DNA from: Ruoffia tabacinasalis
Lineage (GTDB): Bacteria; Bacillota; Bacilli; Lactobacillales; Aerococcaceae
Length of the DNA: 5,334 nucleotides
Assembly (NCBI RefSeq): GCF_042652985.1
Contig: NZ_JBHSHQ010000034.1
Coordinates: forward strand, 1-5,334
Reading direction: 5' to 3'
The notes under the pieces were generated by a model, which saw only the letters and a list, made by a program, of their open reading frames with translations, was not told the DNA's origin and searched no databases. Positions 1 to 5,334 of the stretch are shown one piece after another (positions within the stretch are counted from its first letter, which is position 1; each line of letters opens with the position of its first letter). The translations under genes were made by a program, and so were the position numbers.

Positions 1-93
1 TATAACAAGAAAATGGTGCACAGTGTTTTAAATGTCATTCGGATTGCGAAGCAATCTCATGATTTTTTATGTTTAGGAAATATTATATATACA
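1..93. other. Upstream intergenic stretch, no supported gene
   Basis: I see no convincing coding sequence here. One forward frame is open from base 1 to a TAG at 151-153, but its only early ATG (13-15) has no ribosome binding site, the peptide is not recognisable, and the frame runs through the iscS promoter. Another forward frame has a TAA at 3-5, which could be the end of an upstream gene that lies outside the window. In Staphylococcus and relatives the gene before this desulfurase-thiI pair is often ezrA, but nothing visible here confirms that. Confidence 0.4.
30..68 (+). terminator. Possible intrinsic terminator of an upstream gene
   Basis: A core stem pairs 41-47 (GGATTGC) with 51-57 (GCAATCT) around a GAA loop, with one G-U pair. 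After a small internal loop, 34-38 (GTCAT) pairs with 59-63 (ATGAT), and an A-run at 30-32 can pair with part of the T6 tract at 63-68. Stem followed by T-run is the layout of a Rho-independent terminator, and its position upstream of the iscS promoter fits. The stem is imperfect and only moderately GC-rich, so it could instead be a chance hairpin. Confidence 0.4.
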
Positions 94-122
94 CTGACAT
101 CTAATCAAAGCTATGTTATAAT
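94..122 (+). promoter_or_regulatory. Sigma-A extended -10 promoter of iscS-thiI
   Basis: The -35 element CTGACA (94-99) differs from TTGACA at one base. A 17-nt spacer separates it from a perfect TATAAT (117-122), which is preceded by TG one base upstream (114-115), the extended -10 motif. Transcription would start near 129-130 and give a leader of about 50 nt. This is the only strong promoter seen before the desulfurase gene, and it should drive both iscS and thiI. I see no operator or riboswitch in the leader. Confidence 0.8.
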
Positions 123-182
123 GTTTGGTGCTGTTTTTAGAATAATTTTATAGATAAGAAAAATTGTAGAAGGAGAAATGCC

Positions 183-1325
183 ATGTATTATTTCGATAAT
201 AGTGCAACAACAAAGCCGACAACTGAGATTCTGGATATTTATCAGAAAGTGTCATTAAATTACTTTGGGAATCCCTCAAGTGCACATAAACTTGGAGAAG
301 AAGCTAAAGCTTTAATGACATCTGCACGCAGACAAATTGCTACAATATTAGGCTTTGAAAGCAATGAAATTTACTTTGCTTCAAGCGGGACCGAAGTGAA
401 TAACTGGGTCATGCAACCGATCTTAAAAGCAATTAAACAAATTCATCCTAATAGAAACAAGGTATTAATTTCTTCGATTGAGCATCCAGCTACAATGAAA
501 CAAATTCCACTATTAGAATCATTGGGTTACCAAGTGGAGCTGATAAACGTTGATGGCAACGGACAGATTGACTTGGCTCACTTTGAATCTTTACTAGATA
601 ATGAAGTTCTACTAGTGTCAGTCATGGGCGTAAACAATGAAGTTGGAGCGATTCAACCTGTTAAAGAAATCGCAACTTTATTGCAGAAATTCCCACAAGT
701 GATTTGGCATATGGACGGCGTTCAGACCATCACTTCACAGATCGAATTACTGCGTGAACCACGCATTGACATGATTACTTTATCAAGTCATAAATTCCAC
801 TCAGTGCGCGGGGTAGGCATACTAGCCCAACGTCAACGTGTTCCTAACATGCCTTTACTTCATGGTGGTGGACAAGAGACAGGTAGACGTAGTAGTACTG
901 AGAATTTAGCGGGAATAGTGGCGACAAGTCGAGCGCTAAGAAAAATGAATGAAATCCAAGTAGATACAAAAGAAAGATTAGCAGACTACCGCAGTAGAAT
1001 TATTGATACGTTAACAAATCTTGATTGGCAGGTATTTGCTGAGGCAACTGGTAGTGAGCATATTGTCTGTGCAGCCTTAGCACCCGTTCCGGGCGAAGTG
1101 TTATTACATGCCTTAGAAGCACATGATGTTTTTGTATCAACGACAAGTGCATGTGCAAGTCGCTCACACCAAGAACACGCGACGTTAAAAGCCATGAATA
1201 TACCTGATGAGATTAGTAAATCAGCGATCAGACTGAGTATGGCACATACAACAACAGATAAAGACGTTGATTATTTACTTACAACCTTAGAACAAGTAAC
1301 CGAACAATTTAAGAATTACGCCTAA
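183..1325 (+). CDS. iscS: Cysteine desulfurase, IscS/NifS type, ThiI partner
   Basis: This is a pyridoxal-phosphate (PLP) enzyme of the class V aminotransferase fold. It converts L-cysteine to L-alanine and carries the sulfur as a persulfide on a catalytic cysteine. Visible landmarks in the 380 residues are the N-terminal FDNSATT (4-10), ASSGTEVNN (66-74), His101 in EHPA (ring stacking over PLP), Asn152, HMDGVQ (176-181; Asp178 and Gln181 contact PLP), the Schiff-base Lys204 in SSHKFHS, GRRSSTEN (234-241), the catalytic loop Cys324 in TTSACAS, and Arg350 in RLSMAHTT. The length is normal for the family. The start at 183 follows AGAAGGAG (168-175) by 7 nt; an ATG at 178 lies in another frame that soon stops. 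The usual GPK after the PLP lysine's HKFH is replaced by SVR. Its stop codon overlaps the thiI ribosome binding site, so it probably feeds sulfur to ThiI, as NifZ does in Bacillus. The symbol follows the common name; nifZ is equally defensible. Confidence 0.93.
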   Translation: MYYFDNSATTKPTTEILDIYQKVSLNYFGNPSSAHKLGEEAKALMTSARRQIATILGFESNEIYFASSGTEVNNWVMQPILKAIKQIHPNRNKVLISSIEHPATMKQIPLLESLGYQVELINVDGNGQIDLAHFESLLDNEVLLVSVMGVNNEVGAIQPVKEIATLLQKFPQVIWHMDGVQTITSQIELLREPRIDMITLSSHKFHSVRGVGILAQRQRVPNMPLLHGGGQETGRRSSTENLAGIVATSRALRKMNEIQVDTKERLADYRSRIIDTLTNLDWQVFAEATGSEHIVCAALAPVPGEVLLHALEAHDVFVSTTSACASRSHQEHATLKAMNIPDEISKSAIRLSMAHTTTDKDVDYLLTTLEQVTEQFKNYA

Positions 1326-1332
1326 AGGGGAG
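1324..1332 (+). promoter_or_regulatory. thiI ribosome binding site overlapping the iscS stop
   Basis: AAAGGGGAG begins inside the TAA stop codon of the desulfurase gene (1323-1325) and sits 5 nt before the thiI ATG at 1338. The overlap means ribosomes finishing iscS arrive on the thiI start signal, which favours coupled translation and matched amounts of sulfur donor and acceptor. The leader GGGAGTTATA (1328-1337) recurs in front of tpx (2624-2633). Confidence 0.75.
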
Positions 1333-1337
1333 TTATA

Positions 1338-2555
1338 ATGGAAGAAAAACAAATTAAAATTCATTACGGAGAATTATCGACAAAAGGTAAAAACCGTAAA
1401 ATGTTCCAACAGAAGATGGCGGAACAAATTAGACATAAGACAAAACATATTGAACGTATTAAAATTTATCCAAACCGTGATTTTATGTTTATTAAATGGG
1501 AACAAGCAAGTTACGAAGAGCTCATTGAAGTATTAAAAGATATCCCAGGAATTTCACGTTTTGAACCAGTTTATCCTGTCGCAAAAGACATGGATGCAAT
1601 TAAAAAAAGAGCTTTAGAATTATTTAGTGAATTGAATATTCAAGACGGTGAATCCTTTAAAGTAGTGGCTAAACGATCAGATAAAGAATTTGAACTTGAT
1701 ACGTACGCAATTCAACGTGAAGTCGGAGATGTTATCGGGGAAGCCTATCAAAACTTAGCCGTTAAGATGACACGACCAACCTATAAACTGACAGTGAGTA
1801 TCCACCTTAAAGATGAAGCTTACTTAAGTTTATTATCCTACCCAGGACTACAAGGGATGCCATACGGTTCAAGTGGGCGCGGTATGTTAATGTTATCGGG
1901 TGGCTTTGATTCACCCATTGCAGGGTATTTAATGATGCGCCGTGGGATGGAGATTGAAGCCGTTCACTTCAGTAGTCCACCGTATACAAGTCCACAAGCT
2001 TTAGAAAAAGCGAAAAAATTAACCGCTAAATTAGCACACTTTGGAATGCCAATTAAGTTCCACAACGTCCCATTTGCTAAAATCCAAGAAGAAATCAAAG
2101 CGCATGTACCGGACAGCGAATCCATGACTGTAATGAGACGCTTTATGTTGCGAATCATGGATCAACTCATTGAACAAAATAATGCGGACGCAATTGTTAA
2201 CGGGGAATCTTTAGGACAAGTCGCTTCTCAAACAATTAAGAGTATGCGTGTCATCAATGAAGTGACATCAACCCCGATCTTCAGACCATTAATTGCGACA
2301 GATAAAAACGAAATCATCGCCTTAGCTGAGAAGATCGATACCTTTGATATTTCAAATGAACCTTATGAAGATTGCTGTACAGTATTTGCACCAACAGCGC
2401 CTCATACGAAACCAAAACAAGAAAAAATTGAAGACTATGAACTTGCTCTAGATGTCGAAGCCTTAGTAAAAGATGCCGTTGAGAATACACACATCGAAAA
2501 AATCGATGAAGATTATATAAAAAACCAAGAAGCTGATTTTGCAAACTTACTGTAA
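1338..2555 (+). CDS. thiI: tRNA 4-thiouridine synthase ThiI (short form)
   Basis: ThiI activates uridine 8 of tRNA by adenylation and replaces its oxygen with sulfur received from a cysteine desulfurase; the s4U product also acts as a near-UV sensor. The 405 residues show an N-terminal ferredoxin-like region with the typical opening IHYGELSTKGKNR (8-20), a THUMP RNA-binding region (roughly 60-165), and a PP-loop ATPase domain with the pyrophosphate motif SGGFDSP (187-193). Downstream come NGESLGQVASQT (288-299) and a C-terminal EDCCTVFAP (344-352). There is no rhodanese-like domain, unlike E. coli ThiI (about 480 residues); this is the usual Firmicute form. The only cysteines are the adjacent Cys346 and Cys347, so sulfur transfer must use one of them, most likely the equivalent of E. 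coli Cys344. It is the second gene of the desulfurase operon. A role in thiamin thiazole synthesis is less likely for a protein lacking the rhodanese domain. Confidence 0.95.
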   Translation: MEEKQIKIHYGELSTKGKNRKMFQQKMAEQIRHKTKHIERIKIYPNRDFMFIKWEQASYEELIEVLKDIPGISRFEPVYPVAKDMDAIKKRALELFSELNIQDGESFKVVAKRSDKEFELDTYAIQREVGDVIGEAYQNLAVKMTRPTYKLTVSIHLKDEAYLSLLSYPGLQGMPYGSSGRGMLMLSGGFDSPIAGYLMMRRGMEIEAVHFSSPPYTSPQALEKAKKLTAKLAHFGMPIKFHNVPFAKIQEEIKAHVPDSESMTVMRRFMLRIMDQLIEQNNADAIVNGESLGQVASQTIKSMRVINEVTSTPIFRPLIATDKNEIIALAEKIDTFDISNEPYEDCCTVFAPTAPHTKPKQEKIEDYELALDVEALVKDAVENTHIEKIDEDYIKNQEADFANLL

Positions 2556-2571
2556 TAGGCAATCAGAATCT

Positions 2572-2600
2572 TTGAAGTATTCACTTGCAAGCGATATAAT
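2572..2600 (+). promoter_or_regulatory. Sigma-A promoter of tpx
   Basis: TTGAAG (2572-2577) is followed after exactly 17 nt by a perfect TATAAT (2595-2600), placing the start of transcription near 2607 and giving a leader of roughly 30 nt. The spacer contains the 8-bp palindrome CTTGCAAG (2584-2591). No hairpin lies between the thiI stop at 2555 and this promoter, so tpx can also receive readthrough from the iscS promoter. Confidence 0.75.
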
Positions 2601-2608
2601 AACTATAG
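2594..2608 (+). promoter_or_regulatory. PerR-box-like site over the tpx -10 region
   Basis: The 15 bases match 11 of the 14 defined positions of the PerR consensus TTATAATNATTATAA, the operator of the peroxide-sensing repressor in Bacillus and relatives. The site covers the -10 hexamer and the predicted start point, where a repressor would block RNA polymerase, and the gene downstream removes peroxides. However, the TATAAT itself supplies several of the matches and the region is AT-rich, so chance is a serious alternative. Confidence 0.35.
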
Positions 2609-2635
2609 TATTAAAATATGAAAGGGAGTTATATC

Positions 2636-3130
2636 ATGCAAGTAACATTTAAAGGCGATCCAATCGAAGTTAAGGGTACTCAACCTTCAGTAGGGGACAA
2701 AGCACCTAACGCAACAGTTACTAACAACAAAGGTGACAAAGTAGAATTAGCAGATGTCATTAAAGGCAATGTAACAATTCTAAGTGTTGTACCTGATGTA
2801 TTAACTCGTACATGTGAATTACAAACTAAGAACTTTGCTGAGAAAACAGCTGACAAAGGTTATAAATACATTACACTAGGTCGTAATACAGTGGATGAAT
2901 TTAATGAGTGGAATAAAGAAAACGAACTTAATGTTGATACTTATACGGATGCTGATGGAGAATTCGGTAAAGCGTATGGTTTAGATATTGAATTAGGTGG
3001 AGACGTTCGTACAACGCGTTCTGTATTTGTTGTAGATAAAGATGGAGTCATCCAATACAAACAAATCGTCGACGAGGTTGCTGACGAACCTGATTATGAC
3101 TCAGCTTTAGAAGCTGCAGATAAACTATAA
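2636..3130 (+). CDS. tpx: Thiol peroxidase (Tpx, peroxiredoxin family)
   Basis: Tpx is a cytosolic peroxiredoxin that reduces hydrogen peroxide and organic peroxides, normally recycled by thioredoxin. The 164-residue product has the family opening TFKGDPIEVKG (4-14), GDKAPN (20-25), the active site with Pro53, Thr57 and peroxidatic Cys60 in the PDVLTRTCELQT stretch, Arg128 in TTRSVFVVD, and the C-terminal DEPDYDSAL. The start at 2636 is chosen because AAAGGGAG (2621-2628) precedes it by 7 nt and the family begins there. The in-frame ATG at 2618 would add six residues encoded by the ribosome binding site itself. The odd feature is that Cys60 is the only cysteine: where most Tpx proteins have the resolving cysteine (after the aromatic residue in the RWC/RFC region, E. 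coli Cys95) this one has Asn93 in FNEWNKEN. It may therefore work as a 1-Cys enzyme. It has its own promoter and terminator, and lies next to thiI as in staphylococci. Confidence 0.93.
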   Translation: MQVTFKGDPIEVKGTQPSVGDKAPNATVTNNKGDKVELADVIKGNVTILSVVPDVLTRTCELQTKNFAEKTADKGYKYITLGRNTVDEFNEWNKENELNVDTYTDADGEFGKAYGLDIELGGDVRTTRSVFVVDKDGVIQYKQIVDEVADEPDYDSALEAADKL

Positions 3131-3162
3131 TATAAGTTATATCCCAAAATACAATGACTAAT

Positions 3163-3197
3163 TAACCGCCCAAATATTATTTTGGGCGGTTATTTTT
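3163..3197 (+). terminator. Strong intrinsic terminator after tpx
   Basis: A perfect 12-bp stem pairs 3163-3174 with 3181-3192, including the GC-rich core CCGCCC/GGGCGG, around a 6-nt loop, and is followed at once by T5 (3193-3197). It begins 32 nt after the tpx stop codon. It should end tpx and upstream transcripts, which isolates fbp as a separate unit. There is no A-run on the left flank, so it is not obviously bidirectional. Confidence 0.92.
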
Positions 3198-3243
3198 GCT
3201 TTTAGCTATATTTTTGGCATGTAGAAGTAATATTAGACAGACA

Positions 3244-3271
3244 TTTAGAAGGAATAAAATAAAATTATAAT
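3244..3271 (+). promoter_or_regulatory. Candidate promoter of fbp
   Basis: TATAAT at 3266-3271 is preceded at a 16-nt distance by TTTAGA (3244-3249), which matches TTGACA at four of six positions. Transcription would start near 3278 and give a leader of about 50 nt. A second -10-like TATTAT at 3302-3307 lies too close to the ribosome binding site to be useful. I found no cre (CcpA) site or other recognisable operator in 3198-3328; apart from this promoter and the ribosome binding site, that stretch is featureless AT-rich DNA. Confidence 0.5.
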
Positions 3272-3312
3272 AAATCTAAAGCCTTTTTGTAGAAAATGTA
3301 CTATTATATATT

Positions 3313-3323
3313 AAAGGGGTGAT
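3313..3323 (+). promoter_or_regulatory. fbp ribosome binding site
   Basis: AAAGGGGTGAT equals the full complement of the 16S rRNA tail (AAAGGAGGTGAT) with one base missing, and its GGTGAT end lies 5 nt before the ATG at 3329. It fixes the start codon of fbp and implies efficient translation. Confidence 0.75.
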
Positions 3324-3328
3324 TAGGA

Positions 3329-5251
3329 ATGAATAATAAATATTATGCACTTTTAAAGGAGAAATTTCCGACTAAGGAAAGTGTACTAACAGAAATTATT
3401 AATTTAGAAGCAATTATGCAATTACCTAAAGGGACTGAGCACTTTGTGAGTGACTTGCACGGTGAGTATGTCGCTTTTAACCACGTTATGCGTAACGGTT
3501 CAGGGAGTATTAAGGAAAAGGTAGCAAGCTGCTTTAAAGACCGTGATAATGTAGATATTGACGATTTAAGCGTATTAATCTATTACCCAACAGGCAAGAT
3601 AACATTGGAAGAGAATCGTTTAAATAGCGAAGAGATTATTCATTGGTATCGTAAACAAATTCATTTATTAATTGAAGTAACTTTATTCTCAAGTACAAAA
3701 TATACTCGTTCGAAAGTGAGAAAGACGTTAGACTCACAGTACCGTTATATTATTGATGAATTACTTTCAGAATCGAATCCAGTTTCAAATAAAGAAGATT
3801 ACTTTGATACAATTATTGATAAAGTCATTGAATTAGGACAAGCGAAACCATTAATCCGTTCTTTATGTATTGCGATCCAACATTTAGTCGTTGATCATTT
3901 ACACGTTGTTGGAGACATTTATGATCGAGGACCCGCACCAGATAAGATTATTGACCGTTTAATGGCCGTGCCAAGTATTGATATCCAATGGGGGAACCAT
4001 GATATTATTTGGATGGCAGCGATGGCAGGTTCACTTGTTTCAATTATGAATGTGATTCGTATCTCATCTCGTTACAATAATTTAGATGTCATTGAAGAGT
4101 CATATGGAATTAACATTAGACCATTAATTGAGTATGCAGATAAATACTATGAGCCTATCGATAAATTCAATCCTAGACTGAGCGATATCAATGAAGTTTC
4201 TGAATTAGAATATCGAATTTTAAATATTATCCAACAAGCAACAAGTATTCTTCAATTGAAACTAGAGGGACAACTGTATACTAGACGTCCTGATTTTATG
4301 ATGGAAAATCGTGACATGTTGAGTGCCATTAATCCAGAAAAAGAAACAATTAAGATTGAAGGAAAAGAGTATGCTTTAAGTAACTTCCATGCACCAACAG
4401 TAAACTGGGATAATCCTAATGAGCTAACAGAGGAAGAAGAAGCATTACTTGAGAAGCTAAAAGATTCATTCTTAGGAAGTGAAAAACTTAGACGCCACAT
4501 TAACTTCTTATTGGATAATGGAGGAATGTATTTAGTTTACAATAACAACCTACTTATTCATGGTGGAATTCCAATGCATGAAAATGGCGACTTTAAATCA
4601 TTACGTATTGATAATATGTCTTATGCTGGAAAAGAGTTACTCGATTTCTTTGAAACTCATGTCTACAAAGCTTTCATTAATAGAGAAGTTTCAGATGATT
4701 TCTCAACGGATATTATGTGGTATTTATGGTGCGGAGATTCGTCTTCCCTATTTGGAAAAGGTGCGATGAAGACATTTGAACGTTATTACGTCGAAGATAA
4801 GGAAACGCATAAAGAACCTAAGAACCCGTACTACCAATTAAGAAATAATGAGATTAATTGTTTAGATATTTTACATGAATTTGGGCTGGATAAGACAGCA
4901 CATATTATTAATGGTCATACACCCGTCAAAGCAAAAGACGGCGAGAGCCCAATTAAAGGAAATGGTCGCTTGATTGTAATTGATGGAGGTTTCTCAAAAC
5001 CTTATCATTCACAAACTGGTATTGCCGGCTATACTTTATTATCAAACAGTTGGGGAATGCAGTTAGTAGCTCACCAACCATTTGATTCGATTGATGATGC
5101 GGTGATGAATAAGAAAGATATCGTATCAGTTAAACGTTTGGTTGATCGTGTAGAAGACCGAACAAGAGTTAAAGAGACAACCGTTGGCGAAAGACTTCAA
5201 AAAGAGATTGCTGATTTAGAGGAACTCTTTAAAAATTACGAGCGTTATTAA
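3329..5251 (+). CDS. fbp: Fructose-1,6-bisphosphatase, class III
   Basis: This enzyme hydrolyses fructose 1,6-bisphosphate to fructose 6-phosphate plus phosphate, the key irreversible step of gluconeogenesis, in the cytosol. Class III enzymes are Firmicute-type, metal-dependent (Mn2+ in Bacillus) and unrelated to the class I enzyme of E. coli; they belong to the calcineurin-like metallophosphoesterase fold. The metal-binding motifs appear in order: SDLHGE (41-46), GDIYDRG (195-201), GNHD (222-225), IHGGIP (410-415), NGHTP (528-532) and DGGFS (552-556). The long stretch between GNHD and IHGG, with an acidic run near 370-380, is the insertion typical of this class. At 640 residues it is near the family length (about 670 in B. 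subtilis) and appears intact. It stands alone between the tpx terminator and an insertion-sequence end 18 nt after its stop. No terminator of its own is visible. Confidence 0.95.
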   Translation: MNNKYYALLKEKFPTKESVLTEIINLEAIMQLPKGTEHFVSDLHGEYVAFNHVMRNGSGSIKEKVASCFKDRDNVDIDDLSVLIYYPTGKITLEENRLNSEEIIHWYRKQIHLLIEVTLFSSTKYTRSKVRKTLDSQYRYIIDELLSESNPVSNKEDYFDTIIDKVIELGQAKPLIRSLCIAIQHLVVDHLHVVGDIYDRGPAPDKIIDRLMAVPSIDIQWGNHDIIWMAAMAGSLVSIMNVIRISSRYNNLDVIEESYGINIRPLIEYADKYYEPIDKFNPRLSDINEVSELEYRILNIIQQATSILQLKLEGQLYTRRPDFMMENRDMLSAINPEKETIKIEGKEYALSNFHAPTVNWDNPNELTEEEEALLEKLKDSFLGSEKLRRHINFLLDNGGMYLVYNNNLLIHGGIPMHENGDFKSLRIDNMSYAGKELLDFFETHVYKAFINREVSDDFSTDIMWYLWCGDSSSLFGKGAMKTFERYYVEDKETHKEPKNPYYQLRNNEINCLDILHEFGLDKTAHIINGHTPVKAKDGESPIKGNGRLIVIDGGFSKPYHSQTGIAGYTLLSNSWGMQLVAHQPFDSIDDAVMNKKDIVSVKRLVDRVEDRTRVKETTVGERLQKEIADLEELFKNYERY

Positions 5252-5269
5252 TTAGAACTCTTTATTTTT

Positions 5270-5334
5270 GGCTCTTTGTCAAATAGGGTTGATGACTCAT
5301 TTTAATCAAGATCAAGCAGCATAAGTTGTTGCTT
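5270..5334. mobile_element. End of an ISL3-family insertion sequence (partial)
   Basis: GGCTCTTTGTCAA (5270-5282), followed by a TTGATGACTCA stretch (5289-5299), resembles the terminal inverted repeat of ISL3-family elements as I remember them from low-GC Gram-positive bacteria. The element would extend rightward out of the window. The eight bases just outside, TTATTTTT (5262-5269), fit this family's AT-rich 8-bp target duplications. Inside the end, 5314-5321 pairs with 5327-5334 (AAGCAGCA/TGTTGCTT, one G-U pair), a subterminal hairpin. The transposase is not in the window and its orientation cannot be told. Assignment rests on remembered similarity, with no alignment behind it. Confidence 0.6.

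Noticed and set aside
1..153. Open forward frame through the upstream region, possible small gene or end of an upstream gene
   Set aside because: No ribosome binding site at its early ATG, no recognisable protein, and it overlaps a near-consensus extended -10 promoter. The openness over about 50 codons of AT-rich DNA is within chance.
178..250. Alternative ATG at 178 overlapping the iscS start
   Set aside because: It is in a different frame that soon reaches a stop; the ATG at 183 gives the conserved N-terminus FDNSATT at proper spacing from AGAAGGAG.
986..1195. Reverse-strand open frame inside iscS
   Set aside because: Lies wholly within a well-conserved coding region, has no ribosome binding site and no recognisable product.
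1964..2562. Two reverse-strand open frames inside thiI
   Set aside because: Shadows of the thiI coding sequence; their translations have no family resemblance and would conflict with the tpx promoter region.
2618..2635. Upstream in-frame ATG giving a six-residue longer Tpx
   Set aside because: The extra codons are the ribosome binding site and its spacer, and there is no Shine-Dalgarno sequence ahead of 2618. Family members begin at the position of the ATG at 2636.
3130..3142. Palindrome ATATAAGTTATAT just after tpx as an operator
   Set aside because: Purely AT-rich, located between a stop codon and a terminator where no promoter depends on it.
4252..4769. Reverse-strand and alternate forward open frames inside fbp
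   Set aside because: Both overlap conserved class III FBPase sequence, including the HGGIP metal site, and have no start signals.
5222..5264. Direct repeat GAACTCTTTA at 5222-5231 and 5255-5264 as a possible target duplication or recombination site
   Set aside because: The first copy is in the fbp coding end and neither copy borders the IS end at the right place. A 10-bp repeat in such AT-rich sequence is best taken as chance.

Overview
The window is low-GC Firmicute DNA: AT-rich intergenic regions, strong AAGGAGG-type ribosome binding sites, consensus sigma-A promoters, a rhodanese-less ThiI beside its own cysteine desulfurase, and a class III fructose-1,6-bisphosphatase. Gene content and order suggest the order Lactobacillales or a close relative, perhaps an Aerococcaceae or Carnobacteriaceae-like genome. 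That assignment is an inference from protein families. Four complete genes, all on the + strand, fill almost the whole window.

Bases 1-182 hold no gene I can support. They contain a hairpin that could end an upstream gene, then an extended -10 promoter. Bases 183-2555 are a two-gene operon: a cysteine desulfurase and ThiI, 12 nt apart. The desulfurase takes sulfur from cysteine as an enzyme persulfide. ThiI uses it with ATP to make 4-thiouridine at position 8 of tRNA. Only 80 nt later, with its own near-consensus promoter and no terminator in between, comes tpx, an atypical 2-Cys-type thiol peroxidase (2636-3130). It ends at a strong intrinsic terminator. After about 200 nt of AT-rich DNA comes the class III fructose-1,6-bisphosphatase gene (3329-5251), a gluconeogenic enzyme apparently transcribed on its own.

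The last 65 bases look like the terminal inverted repeat of an ISL3-family insertion sequence, starting 18 nt after the fbp stop codon. The rest of the element lies outside the window.

I found no undescribed multi-gene system. The points most worth a second look are: the peroxidase has a single cysteine, with Asn where the resolving Cys normally lies; a PerR-box-like sequence overlaps its -10 element; an insertion sequence abuts fbp and leaves it without a visible terminator; and ThiI has only two cysteines, which are adjacent.
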